From assembly GCA_040954595.2 (NCBI GenBank), contig CM082588.2, forward strand, positions 248,001-312,000: a stretch of 64,000 nt of DNA. Reading direction: 5' to 3'. The notes beneath the pieces are model-generated. The model saw only the letters and a program-made list of their open reading frames with translations, searched no databases and was not told where the DNA came from. Each line of letters begins with the position of its first letter. Positions within the stretch are counted from its first letter, which is position 1. The stretch comes from Balanoglossus misakiensis (Eukaryota; Hemichordata). The position numbers and the translations under genes are program-made. Below are positions 10,379 to 26,831 of this stretch, piece by piece.

Positions 10379-12312
10379 ATGTCACCTGGGTCCGGTGTAT
10401 ATGTTTTCTCCAATACCCGCAATGTCGTTCAACATCGTGCTCGTTGAAAGTTATTGGGAAAAGTCGATCTGGAAAGCAGTGCGAGATTGTTGCGCCTTAG
10501 GAATGCGACTCGCTTGATTGATCGCACCCACTTCGGGCAAAAGTCGTGATTGGAAAACGTCTGTTTGAACCCTTCGACCATAACACATGGGGAACGCAAA
10601 TTTTTGCTTCAGCAGACTGGGGTACAGTGTCTGACATAATATCAAGTAAAATTCTATGCAATTTGCAACGCTCGCCTTGAAAAAATGTGTCCTTTTAAGT
10701 TTTAAGAAGAGAGGTGTCAATAGGGAAGAGTTTGAAATTTCACTTGGAACTTTCAGTTTAGGGAGACGGGCGGGTTGTGACGTTCGCAAAACAATTCACG
10801 TCATTTCATATTCAAAAGACGCCAACGAGGGTAAAGCTGGTCGTTTCTAACTTTGACGATGCCTACAGTGTACATGTAAAATCTAGCTGTTTATGTTTCA
10901 TTGTGACACCGCCTTTCTTTGTGAGGAGCTAGAGGATCCTCATAGCACAATGGTAGTAGTTTCCTTTGTGTTGTGACAACTCTCAGTTGTATAAGACCTA
11001 TAGGGTTGTCAATGGTTTGTCCAAACCGTTTAGCGCTTTGTTCATGCTTGTCTTTGTCAAGTGCACACCTGTTTTTTTTATATACAAATTGCCCCTCCAC
11101 TGTCTATGGTTTCACCGAAGATCGAGACAGTGGTATACACATGCAGATAACACGGTACTTGCAAATGCCTCTTCTGGGATTCTTTCGAACATCGCGCCTC
11201 AGACAATCAAAATAAACCCATAGAATTAGAACTTTTTAAATTCCTACCTGCGTGTCTCAACCAAGGGAGTGGTACCTCTTAATAATGCGGTGGTTTGGTG
11301 GTGACCAGAGTGACCTGAATCCCAAACACTGGCAAACGATTGGTAATCATGATGTTGGCCTACCGCAGATTGTACATCCATGTTGAAATTTCAGGTCCTT
11401 CAAGCAGGCTCAAGTGTGGTATTAAACTGAAAACAAGCAGAAAATTTCATTCAACAACAGACCGATACAAACAGCAAAGAATACTAGTATTTGCGCACAT
11501 CTCTCTGGAGGAGAGGAAGAGATTTGTCAATGTCAGAGATATATTGTTCACCAACTCATTGACAATAGAAACAACATACTGTGTAAAGGTTTGCTTTGAG
11601 TCCAAATAATGCCTTAGATAGATCCATTCGTTGTCACGATTCTTCTTGTTAAAATTTAGTCACTTCACACGGGAGAACAATCGTTAAGAAAGGTGTGAAA
11701 CGAGCGGATGGCTTGTTTCCTGTGTCCCACACCTGAGCTTGTCATCCATTGTGCAGCGTGTCCATAACACAAGCGGGTAGAGCGCCACCTGCGTCTGAAG
11801 ATCCCAACCAGGCATTAGTCAGTAATTTCAACACGCATCGTTCGTTAAAAATGTATAAAAAAAATACTGGGAGCTAATTGCAGGTTTATATTTTCAGAAA
11901 TTTACATGGTTTGAAAAATATCATTACCTGAAACACGTATTTGATTTTTCCGATGGAAATTCTGTTTCTTTTTGACACAATGTAGTTTGGAAGATAATGA
12001 CGTATGCATTGTTTACGAATCTACGGATGTTGTCAGTAACATTCTTCCCGAAAAAAGTTTTGACTTTGACTCAGTTCGGTGTTTTGCTAGCAGACAGCCT
12101 CTAGTGATCCTGTCGTTGTTATCATTGTCAAATACCTTCCGTGTTCTGTCCACACATTGTTCAGGTAAGTTTTTTTCTCCACTCCCCACCCCCACTCTGA
12201 ATACCGTACGGTAGTTTACTTTCACGTCACCAGTTGAGTTGCCGATTAAAACTTTTAAAAAGTATTTTGTCCTCAACTATGTCCTCAACTTTTACTGTCT
12301 TTCACGTTTCAG
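10379..12312. other. intergenic; 5' UTR exon of the SAP gene at the right end
   Basis: Several open frames of 60-112 codons occur but none has splice context, domain-like composition or similarity I recognise. At the right end, CATTGTTCAG|GTAAGT (donor at 12165) and an acceptor ending at 12312 define a probable 148-base intron in the 5' UTR of the SAP-domain gene. Confidence 0.5.
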
Positions 12313-12315
12313 AGA

Positions 12316-14118
12316 ATGGCAACCACAACGCACACATTCCATTCAATGAAAGTAACTGAGCTGAAGGATTTGTTGCGAAGACGAAGTCTTCCCATCAGTG
12401 GCAAAAAGGCAGACTTGATTGAACGACTTGAACTTTCTGATCTTAGTCAGATTGAACTGAAGAACCAACTGAAAAAGTTGGATTTATCTCAGTCTGGTTC
12501 TGTAACCGATCTTGTGAAGAGACTGCAGTCTCACAGGATCAAGGAAAGAGGTGAGCATGTTTTTATACACCTGTATTATCAAACACCTAGCAATTCCAAC
12601 TTAGCTTATCTCAGCCCTGGAGTATTTCAGATAGGACTTCTGTTCATATGCATTTCCCTGTTAGTAACTTGGACATAGCATTCTAGTATCACATTACCAG
12701 GGGGATTTGGTACAGTACCTTCAGCTAAAAAAATCTTGTCTCTATTTTTCTTTCTTTCAATCAAACAGGATGTACCAATGCTCTGATGTTACCACTTGAA
12801 ATGCCGAAGAAACAGAGAGTCAATCCCTTTGAGGATCCATGGCCAATGAAGTGTAGAGGTTGCGGTCTGGTTGTACCAAACAACCAGCAGATGGCACATG
12901 TTAACAAATGTTGGTTTCAAAATGGTGAACCCAATGTCTATCTGATGCATGCACAGAGTCAGTACTGGGGAGGTAAGTGCATCTAATATTGCCTCATCTC
13001 ATCTTTTCATGGTTTTCTTGATGTGCAAAATGTGTTGTTTTGTCAAATTGCTTTTGTAGATGCCTGATGTTTTTTCCTTTATTTTCCAGGGCGATTTGAG
13101 TTGTTGATGGCATTTCCATTGAATGGCTCCTTTAAAGATGTTGATCTCGCTCTAAGGTATACTTGGATGCAGTGTTGTTACGGCCATTCCAGTGAAATGG
13201 ACATCTACCCACCAGCTGAGTTTCAGAATGCTCTTGTAAGTCCTGAAAATTTCATTATTTCACACACATTTCACACACACAGTGTCATCACATTACTGTA
13301 ACATTGACTTGACAGGCTGTTATGTTACGGCTGATTACCAAAGTTGATAAAGAACCGAGGTGAGATATTGGCAGTTACAGGTTAACAGCACTCATACATG
13401 TACTAAAGGACTTGTGTCTATATCCATACTCTTTCCTTCGTGTAGATATCCTGCCAACAACCTAAGCAAGTGGTAATGTTGAATTCCTCATACATACAAG
13501 GCATGGGTCAAGGGTCATCATCTCAGAAGCCAATGGACTCATTGCTACAGATGTACACAGTAGTTGGAAGCAGAATGTTCTATGCGTTTGACATTTGTGA
13601 TGAGACTACCATTTATATAAGAACACTTGGTAAGTAGTCCATATGAAATACGCATCCAATATTCTTTACTGGATAGCCAACACTGGGTTTAGATATGTAG
13701 TCAGTCTTGTTTGTGTATTTGTATGCTGTTGGGATATGTGATGATTTAAAGGAAAGGAGGTCTGATTGTGTTACACATAAGCTGATAATTTGTTCTTCTT
13801 ATTTCAGGCCTGAAATGTCTCCGACGACCCCTGTTCAGTGACTTGAAAGACTTCACCAAAGGCAAGCACATTCTGATGAGAAATGAACTGGTTAGCATCC
13901 CTTGTTTCAAGTGCAACAAACCTTCCAAAGTCTTCACTCAGGATGTCCATTGGAACAGTGATGATGTTAACAACAACAACTTTGGTGGTGATGCCAAGTT
14001 CTTCTGTTCAAAGCCGTGTGGTAAATCGTTTGGTTTTCATCCAAGTGAGTTGAAGCCATTCCTCAACTCTCCAAGGTCTGGCTGTTGCAACTATAAGGGT
14101 TTGAATTACTTTGAATAA
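12316..14118 (+). CDS. SAP - UBZ4-like zinc finger - pRiA4b/TnpR-like fusion protein
   Basis: Five coding exons (12316-12550, 12769-12972, 13090-13235, 13446-13629, 13808-14118) total 1,080 bases and keep frame, giving 359 residues. Residues about 10-40 are a SAP DNA-binding motif (VTELKDLLRRRSLPISGKKA); a second, weaker one follows to about 75. Residues 107-126 form C-x2-C-x11-H-x3-C (Cys107, Cys110, His122, Cys126), the spacing of Rad18-type UBZ4 ubiquitin-binding fingers. From about 150 the protein resembles prokaryotic pRiA4b ORF-3/IS1096 TnpR-like proteins: ALRYTWMQCCYGHSSEMDI (167-185), GSRMFYAFDICDETT, then Cys pairs IPCFKC, FCSKPC and a final NSPRSGCCNYKG. The family link is from remembered motifs, not a search. 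A SAP/UBZ pairing suggests a nuclear, chromatin or repair role, but no function is known to me. AATAAA at 14914-14919 ends a long 3' UTR. A possible extra 44-base exon at 13316 was rejected because it forces a stop. Confidence 0.82.
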
Positions 14119-14940
14119 GTTGAAACTATAAGGTTAGGGCTTTAATCTTTAAGAAACATCTGTCATTTCTGTTTGGGCTTTGAGGACGCGCGGGTATCGA
14201 CGAATGCAGAGATGCATTTTCAGTCAGATTGGTCTGAGATTTTCAGAAAATTTTCTGTGTGCCAAAAGTGACTGTAACCCTGATAATCATTTCTTAATAT
14301 GACAGCCACAGCAAAATCTGACGCTGAATTTTAACCACTAGAAAAGCCTAAGGTGATAACACATTTCAAAAGTATGTATTTTTTAAATTTGGCGTTAGAA
14401 CATACTTGAGTTGACAGGAGCAACATTTTAATGTTTTGATTTCTCAAGATGTGTAAATTTTAATTTTTTCTAAATATGTACAGCATTGTTATGTGGGCAA
14501 ATTGTTTGCCATGTTGGACCAAAATGACTTTTTGTTTTTGTTTTGTGACATCTCCAATGCAAGTGCATGCATGTTGATGCTGACTATAGTGGTTTGTCAT
14601 ATCTTTAATTTTTTTAGGATGAGTTGTTGATGGGAGCAGTCTTTGTCACCGTGATTTTATGATTAACTGTCATGTAATATTTTACTAGTGCTGTTGCCAT
14701 CTGAATGTGTCAACCAGTAAAAGGGAGCCAAGTTTGAGATTTGCTGCAGGGATATGTTAATATGACTTGACATGATGATGGCAAAATGTCAAGTTCAGTT
14801 TGGTGCAATTGAGTGTCAGATTGTGACATTACATTCTTTTACTTCCACAGTCTTGCCTTTTTATTTATTTATTTCTGAAACAGTTTTGTATTTAGAATTC
14901 TTTGTATTTTTGTAATAAAAGTGTGATAAATTTACTGCAT
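14119..14940 (+). other. 3' UTR of the SAP fusion gene
   Basis: About 800 bases without coding signal, T-rich, ending at the AATAAA of 14914-14919. It contains several ATTTA-like and T-rich stretches that could influence mRNA stability, but nothing specific can be claimed. Confidence 0.5.
14914..14919 (+). terminator. poly(A) signal of the SAP fusion gene
   Basis: Canonical AATAAA followed by a TG-rich segment (GTGTGATAAA, then TGTCTGTTTTGTC). Confidence 0.65.
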
Positions 14941-14949
14941 GTCTGTTTT

Positions 14950-15534
14950 GTCTTTTGATTAATTGTGTCTATATTGTGTTCAACTTCTAGCGAATGTTAG
15001 GACAGCCCACTCTAGTGGCCAAATCAGGTATCTGTACTTTAATTGTCATGGTCACAATGAGAATAAGAAAAGTACGTACATGTACGGTATGTTTACTATT
15101 AAAGTCGACCTCCCTCCTGAGCTGAAAGGCAAAGAAAGTTTAAAACAAATCAAGCATTTTCTCCCTCTGATTGAACGTGTTAACCACTGTCCCTCTTTGT
15201 TATAGAGTTAGAAGAAACAGGTGCTTGTGCCAAATTCTTTGAAATATCGCACTTTGCAATCCAGCAACTTGTTATACATTGCCCATAGTGCTAAACGTAT
15301 GTGGGCTGGCCCATCCTTTACTGTCGAAAGATACCTGGTTGCCATTGGTGGCGCTGTGCCAACTACAGAAAGAGAAGGAGACATAACTGCCGCATCACAG
15401 CAGGTGATGGATGCAGCTCGCAATAAAATTAGCATTTTACTAGCTATTTGATATCCGCCTAAATCCACCAATAAACACTTCAGATCTGCATGTGCACATC
15501 ACACGAGCTGTTAACTTGATACAAGTCATACAAT
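14950..15534. other. intergenic and promoter region of SRM
   Basis: Open frames of 76-87 codons occur on both strands between about 14963 and 15471, but they lack splice sites and recognisable domains. The segment is locally richer in CpG than its surroundings, as expected for a housekeeping promoter. No TATA box is evident. Confidence 0.4.
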
Positions 15535-20926
<5,392 letters not shown>

Positions 20927-22792
20927 AAGATAGGCATTTTATCTCGCCAAGAAATGGATGCAATAACCTCTCATAAATGTATTCACACATGTCATTTTTT
21001 CAAATTATGCATGTCAAAACAAAACTTATGATGCTATAAACAAATTTGTATTTGGTACTCTTTTAAACGAATTTAAGCCATTACAACAGACTAAATTTTC
21101 CACTTAGAATTGTTCTAAGTCACTACACATCATTGTATTTTCTTACTTTACATTAAAGTAATCACACATTTCTATTATTGGGCAAAAATGAAAGGCAGAG
21201 TTCTTGTGACTGCCACCATTTGCAAAATTATTCACTGTTCCTGGGTCAGCCTGTATTAAAATAAGTACTTTTATTTACCAGAGATGTAACATTTTATGTA
21301 GAATTCCTAGCCTTCCGAAAGTAGAAATGATCATGTTAAAAACAAATGAAACGATATGTTGATCTCTTCTTTGTTTGAGGGCGCTGACACAAACACATTT
21401 GCGGGCGTTTCTGAGACCGCTTTATTTTCTGACCCTTTTTTCGATGTTTTCTTTCTCGCTAAAAATTACCAAAAGCTGTGTATGTTAACTCCAATATATA
21501 AGGTGTTAGGCAACTATATCGAAAATGAATTTTCTATTATATTTGTTGTGCAGAAATCGGTCATTTGCATCGGTTTGATTTTACACTGAAACATAACAAT
21601 AGCACCCCCCCCCACCCCCGACCGTCTTTCTTGAGGGACTGTGGCCAAGTGTAAACATCTTTAGCAATGCTGCAGTGCATTAGATCACATATCAACTTCC
21701 TCACTTTCTTAGGTACTTACCAGTAATGTTTTCTTGCCAAATACTTTAACCTTCACACATCTGTTAAAACATGAAATGATAATCATTTTGTTTTATTCGT
21801 ATTACTAGTAAATAAGTAAAAACAACTCACATCAGTACGGTATAAAGAGTTTTTTTTATTGTCCTGAAACAGGTTAAATATAAAAATGTGTACACACAAA
21901 ATGCACAATGAAACTTCTTTTCTACATCAAAGTATGAATGATGCAAATATGAGAACATCTGATATTTAGATGGCATTTTTATCTCTGTACTTCATCTTTA
22001 GGGAATAGTAAAGTAAAAAGTAAAACGCAGACTAGAAAGTACTGAATAAACATCAACAGATACATATATACAACTGCCGTATTGTTCTTAGTATGAGGAC
22101 CAATGTTCAGTGGTGAAAAGCCAAGTTCTTTAATAAAATGGTATCTGTAAAAGGGTCTTTCTAATAAGATTGTCTTATATAGTTACTATTTTCAATGATG
22201 AAATGTGACTACTAAAATAATCTAAACACAGATATACAAATCAGCATAGGTGTAACAAAGACAGGGCCTTTTAAAGATATCTTCTGTCTCTGGAATTACA
22301 CTGTACATAATACAGCATGTCTGATCACATGTACACCAGGGACCCTAGGGGTTAAGAACTGTCTCGGTTTGCTGGGGTGTTCAGCACGAGATTATGATGT
22401 TGTAGACAAGCGTGTGGTTTACACAGGATTTTGGTTAAAACTGGTTTTGAACATGGGAGGTATGTGTTCAAGATTGCAGCTGCAGTCCTATTGGTCAAGT
22501 GAGTCCTCAAGAATAAATACCAGTGAAATCCTAGCTCCTAGTGGAAGGAAGGCCTGGTAAATCTTGAAATTCCATGTTGACATCTATTCATCCACTGGAA
22601 ACGCTTTGGAACATACTAAATTCAGCCAACACAAACAGAACATCTAAAAAGAAAAAATATGTTTCAATAAGGTATCAAGGCATGACACTATTCACCATAA
22701 GTGATCAGAAGAAAACAGTTAATTTTCAAGGTAAATACATATAATAACTTCATACTCACTGATATTTACAGAATTCCACCAAACAGCCTCTG
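20927..22792. other. convergent 3' UTRs of SRM (+) and COX17 (-)
   Basis: No coding exon is supported. ATTAAA signals at 21152 and 21255 would serve SRM. A reverse-strand AATAAA (complement of 21855-21860) would give COX17 a 3' UTR of about 0.9 kb. A C-rich run (about 21604-21618) is simple sequence. Confidence 0.4.
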
Positions 22793-23483
22793 TCATACTT
22801 TAAAACCAAGTTTCCTCATGCATTCTTTGTGAGCTTCGATGTAATCACCACAGTCATCAGCTCCTCTCTCGATAATGCTGTGAAGGGAAAATCCATTACA
22901 TGAAATGTTTTAAGTCATAGACAGTTGCGTATGGTATAAATGCACACATACTACTGGTGTTACGCTCAATCAACATGACTTGGCACATTTCAGAACTGAC
23001 ATCATTGCAGTCAGAGGAAAGTGCCTTTTCTCAATATTTATGTTCTGCATATCTGAATTTTAGACAAATGCAACCAGTCTTAATTCAGAAAATATTGCGT
23101 TGTCACCGTTCTAGTTGGCAAAACAAGTTCCATTATAGTGATTTTATCATGAAATGACGTCATCCTGAGAATGGCGTTTGAAAACTTCAGTGTTTGTGAG
23201 TATGACAGTCATAATATACGACCTTTGGACGAATTAAACTCATGTAGTATATCCACAGGCAAAAAATATGTAATCGTTACATCATTCTTTAGCCAAGCAT
23301 CCATAAACAACGATGGAAGCAAACACAAATGCATGTTACACAATCTGGCATGGCATGGAAGTTGGTCGTAAAAATGCCTTACCAAGCGTCCCTTACTTTC
23401 TTCGTCTCTGGACAAGCACAGCAAGGTTTTAGTTTGGGCTTTCCCTCCCCATTATCACCGTTCTCTATCTTCGTTTCTGGCAT
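22793..23483 (-). CDS. COX17: cytochrome c oxidase copper chaperone COX17
   Basis: Two exons on the minus strand, 23483-23383 and 22877-22793, joined through a split Cys codon (TG|C), give 61 residues (human 63). COX17 delivers Cu(I) to SCO1 and COX11 in the mitochondrial intermembrane space for assembly of cytochrome oxidase. The copper-binding KPCCAC motif (Cys21, Cys22, Cys24) and the twin CX9C hairpin (Cys24/Cys34 and Cys43/Cys53) are all present, and [15 protein letters not shown] and [15 protein letters not shown] are near-identical to the family. The frame is open upstream of the ATG at 23483, but the start MPETK agrees with known proteins. The gene is divergent from TAF13, with 303 bases between the two start codons. 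Confidence 0.97.
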
Positions 23484-23786
23484 GGTTACTGAATTATTAC
23501 CTATCGTGGAAAAACGACGAGAAAGACACACACTCAGCCAGTCACGTAACACAGAGCTCACCAGGAGTATTGGGCTGACCTGACATGACCTAACCTGTTG
23601 TCAATTTCAAAGTAATTAAAGGTGTCACTAATCTATTACTGTCATGCTATATGAAGATATATTTTTAAAATAGAATAACTCATAGAAAGTTAGTCTTCGA
23701 TGTTTCACTGTTCAATCACAAAAAATAAAGCAAATTGGTTTCCCAGTTGCAATTACCCAAAATGCAATTCGATGTCAACAACAAAC
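23484..23786. promoter_or_regulatory. shared bidirectional promoter of COX17 and TAF13
   Basis: Two housekeeping genes start head to head with 303 bases between ATGs. No TATA box is placed for either gene. An ATTGG on the plus strand at about 23732 (read CCAAT on the minus strand) is a candidate NF-Y site. Coupled expression is inferred from the geometry only. Confidence 0.6.
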
Positions 23787-24672
23787 ATGGCGGAAGCAAC
23801 AGCAGAGGTAAGGGGATTTCTACACTGTTTGATTTATTTCAGTGGTATTACCTGGTGTTTTGCCGTTTAAGACAGCAGCACTGATCAGAACTTCTGGCAC
23901 TGCTGTGGTCTTCTTTCTGTCGAGGTGGGTTTGCCTAAAAGTGTGTGTGCATGTAGCCGATCTTACAAAATCATGGTGACCACATTGTTATTGTGTACGT
24001 TTCTGTATTTTTAAACCATTTCCAGCAGTTTGAAGAAGAATTTACTGATGTTGTTGACACGACAGAAACTGGAGAAAGCAGCCAAGGAAAAAAGAAAAGA
24101 TTGTTTTCTAAAGAGTGTAAGTAGATCTTGATTGGCAGGCCAGCAACAGCCTAATATGTGCATGAGGAGTCTGCAACATACATTCTTATGTAGTACATGT
24201 AATATATTTCTTTAAGTTTAATGATGTCAACAAAATAACACCAGCTCCTATGTCTTTAAACTAAATGTCTGTTACGTTCTCCGTCTTTCTCAGTAAGATG
24301 TATGATGTATGGCTTTGGAGATGACCAGAACCCCTACACAGAAACTGTAGATCTGCTAGAAGACCTTGTTACTGAGTTTGTGACTGAAACTGTAAGTAAT
24401 GCTTCAAATATTGGTCCTAATCCCATTTTGATCAGATATTTGAATACAGTTCAGGTGGTTTGATTAATATGATTAATTTATGTTTCTGACAGACTCACAA
24501 AGCTATGGAAGTTGGCAGACCAGGCAGAGTACAAGTGGAAGACATTGTGTTCCTTATACGCAAAGATCCAAGGAAATATTCCAGAGTTAAAGAATTACTC
24601 ACAATGAATGAAGAACTTAAAAAAGCCAGGAAAGCTTTCGATGAAGCAATCTATGACCTCAAGGCTGAATAA
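23787..24672 (+). CDS. TAF13: transcription initiation factor TFIID subunit 13
   Basis: Four exons (23787-23807, 24026-24116, 24294-24391, 24493-24672) give 129 residues (human 124). TAF13 is a histone-fold protein that pairs with TAF11 in TFIID and helps control TBP on the promoter. The N-terminus is acidic and variable. From RLFSKELRCMMYGFGDD onward the sequence follows the family closely: PYTETVDLLEDLV, THKAM, GRVQVEDIVFLIRKDPRKY, LTMNEELKKARKAFDEA. Exon 2 has a tandem acceptor (CCAGCAG), so splicing at 24026 or 24029 would include or skip one Gln. AATAAA at 25047-25052 is the likely poly(A) signal. Confidence 0.97.
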
Positions 24673-25046
24673 AGAGGAAAGCAGGAAAATGTTATGGATC
24701 TGGAGTGGCAGTAACAAGAGAACAGAAACACTGTTGAAGAATACGTCAAGACTGTGGACATGTACTATATTTTGACTGGCGCCATCTAGAGAACAATCTT
24801 GAAATACTGAAAAACTGCATATCTGGCAGTGGATATACGGACACTGTCATGAGAACTGATGTTTTATGTTTATTTTAGGAAGTATGGAATTTTGAAGAAA
24901 ACACTGGCCTTGTCAGGCCACAGCCTAACTTTTCAAGTCTTCTTTACATTGAATAATGCTTTGGTGTCTGGTTTAGACAGACCTGATTGTTCTTGTATCA
25001 CACATCAAGAATGATGTTTATAGAGAGACAAATAATAATTTCACAC

Positions 25047-25052
25047 AATAAA
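25047..25052 (+). terminator. poly(A) signal of TAF13
   Basis: AATAAA about 375 bases after the TAF13 stop; the next gene approaches from the opposite strand. Confidence 0.6.
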
Positions 25053-25079
25053 GAACCTGAAGAACAAATATTTTGAGTG

Positions 25080-26831
25080 ACCTTGATTTTTTCCCTGTCC
25101 TTCATCTCCTCACATCGCATTTCATTTCATGGAAACATACTCAGCAATGCGAAAGTGTCAAGCATGTTATGAAGAAAGAATAAGTTGAAAATAGACGTTG
25201 GTGGCACCCTCCAACATTCAATTTCCACAGGACAACCGTTCCAGATCTTTGAGAGAAATCAAATCATATAGAGAGAGAGAGAGAGCGAAAGAAAAAAACC
25301 ACACACGTATTTGGATTTTCAGTGATTCAGATGCAAAGTTTATTGCACCAATTTATATATTTCTGACATTTATATTGTCATAAACTATTTTTGAAGCATA
25401 AAAGCCAACAGCAATATTTACACCTCTGTGCAATAATAAATACACTTCAAAAATTAAATATTTCCATAAAAGAAGTAGAACCCACAGCATGACAATCAAT
25501 TCATTTGGTCTCCAAAAGGTTAAATTCTCCTTTGGAAAATCTCTGCCAGTGGTCATGAGAAATAAAGTAATGACAGTTCCACAGGAAAATTGACAGTAGG
25601 GTCTTCGGGAACAAACTTCAATCAAATCAAGCTTCATTCAAAAGGAGCCTCACTAGTTTAAAACTTACTCCAAAAATATCGTTTCACCGACGACTGTCAT
25701 CTTGCACATTCACTCTCCTTGGCTATTAATGTGAAAAATATCACTCTACCAATATGAGCTTATTAATGCCCGCTAGTGTTCATATGAAATAATAACCCTT
25801 GCCACTTTCCATTATCGGATCAATAAAACCTTTATTACACGCACTGAACCCAATCAGCCAAGTTAGCCTGTATGTTCGATGATACTGTGTATATGTAATA
25901 GAAGAGTCACGACTATACGCCTGACATGTTTGACAGCCCACATGCTGCCGATGTAATAGCTTTGAAGAATAAAAAATAGGACACAATGAGCTCATATTGA
26001 AGACAATTAAAATACAAAATATTTTACTGTAAGAGGAAAAAAGATATTACCGGTACATATGATTTTTTCAAAAAGAACACATCTGTTATGTGATATGTCT
26101 CCTGGAGCTATATGCTGGAAATTCAGGGTTCAATGCTTGAGTTATACTTATTTTTACTTGAAAAATACTTTCAATTTGAAAATATTCAGATATATATGGT
26201 ATAAGTGTGATGTGTTTCACACAGTACAATGTATATTACTATATTTTAATTTAATTTCTTACTCTAACATCACAAAGTACTTTTTGTCCAGACGAATGAA
26301 GCTATATGCATATAGACAGCAAAATTCAAAATGACAGTGTGACAGAAGAATACTGATAGGAGTTGCTCATGTAGACAGATCAGACACGCAGCGCAAAGTA
26401 CTTATACACCAGCTGCCTGATCAGTTCTCATCATACCTGCAACTGTGCAGTGCGGCAAAAGTTTATTACCACAAGGGAAAAATACTGTCATCTTCTTAGG
26501 ATTCCGTCAACGTCTTCAAGCTGTCAGAAGGCTGAATCACTCAAGTGAGATTACCATAACTACCATGCAGACAGCCAATCTTCTATATTCACATTTCCAG
26601 AGTTATTGGTTGCTTTCAAGGACGTGCCGAAGAAATCCTCTCTTCATGTCTGTGTACACAGGCTTGTATAAACATCCCTGGTTCAGTGTAAAGACCGACC
26701 TCTGTACAAGTCTGACATTGGTGGCATTCTCAAGTTCACGTTTTGTAATACAAGTTATTTGTGATGTTCTCAGTTTCAGGGCGAGCCAGGTTTCCGGTCC
26801 TGTACCAGGTCTGAGTAATCCTGCTAAAGAA
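25080..26831. other. intergenic/3' UTR of the C6orf118-like gene (minus strand)
   Basis: No forward gene is supported; a 144-codon forward frame at 26445-26879 overlaps the last C6orf118-like exon in antisense and has no gene-like features. Reverse AATAAA signals (complements of 26462-26467, 25831-25836 and 25339-25344) are alternative ends for the minus-strand transcript. A short GA microsatellite lies at about 25271-25287. Confidence 0.4.

Noticed and set aside
10451-10789. 112-codon minus-strand open frame
   Set aside because: No signal peptide, domain pattern, splice sites or promoter; intergenic chance frame.
11770-11815. tRNA-like fragment (GGGTAGAGCGCC followed by an anticodon-arm-like stretch)
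   Set aside because: It has an A-box-like core but no acceptor-stem pairing and no B box at proper distance. At most it is a relic of a tRNA-derived SINE.
13316-13359. Possible 44-base exon of the SAP fusion gene
   Set aside because: Including it shifts the frame of the following exon into an immediate TAA. Skipping it keeps the 359-residue frame open.
14963-15471. Open frames of 76-87 codons before SRM
   Set aside because: They are broken by stops between them, occur on both strands, and fit a promoter region better than a gene.
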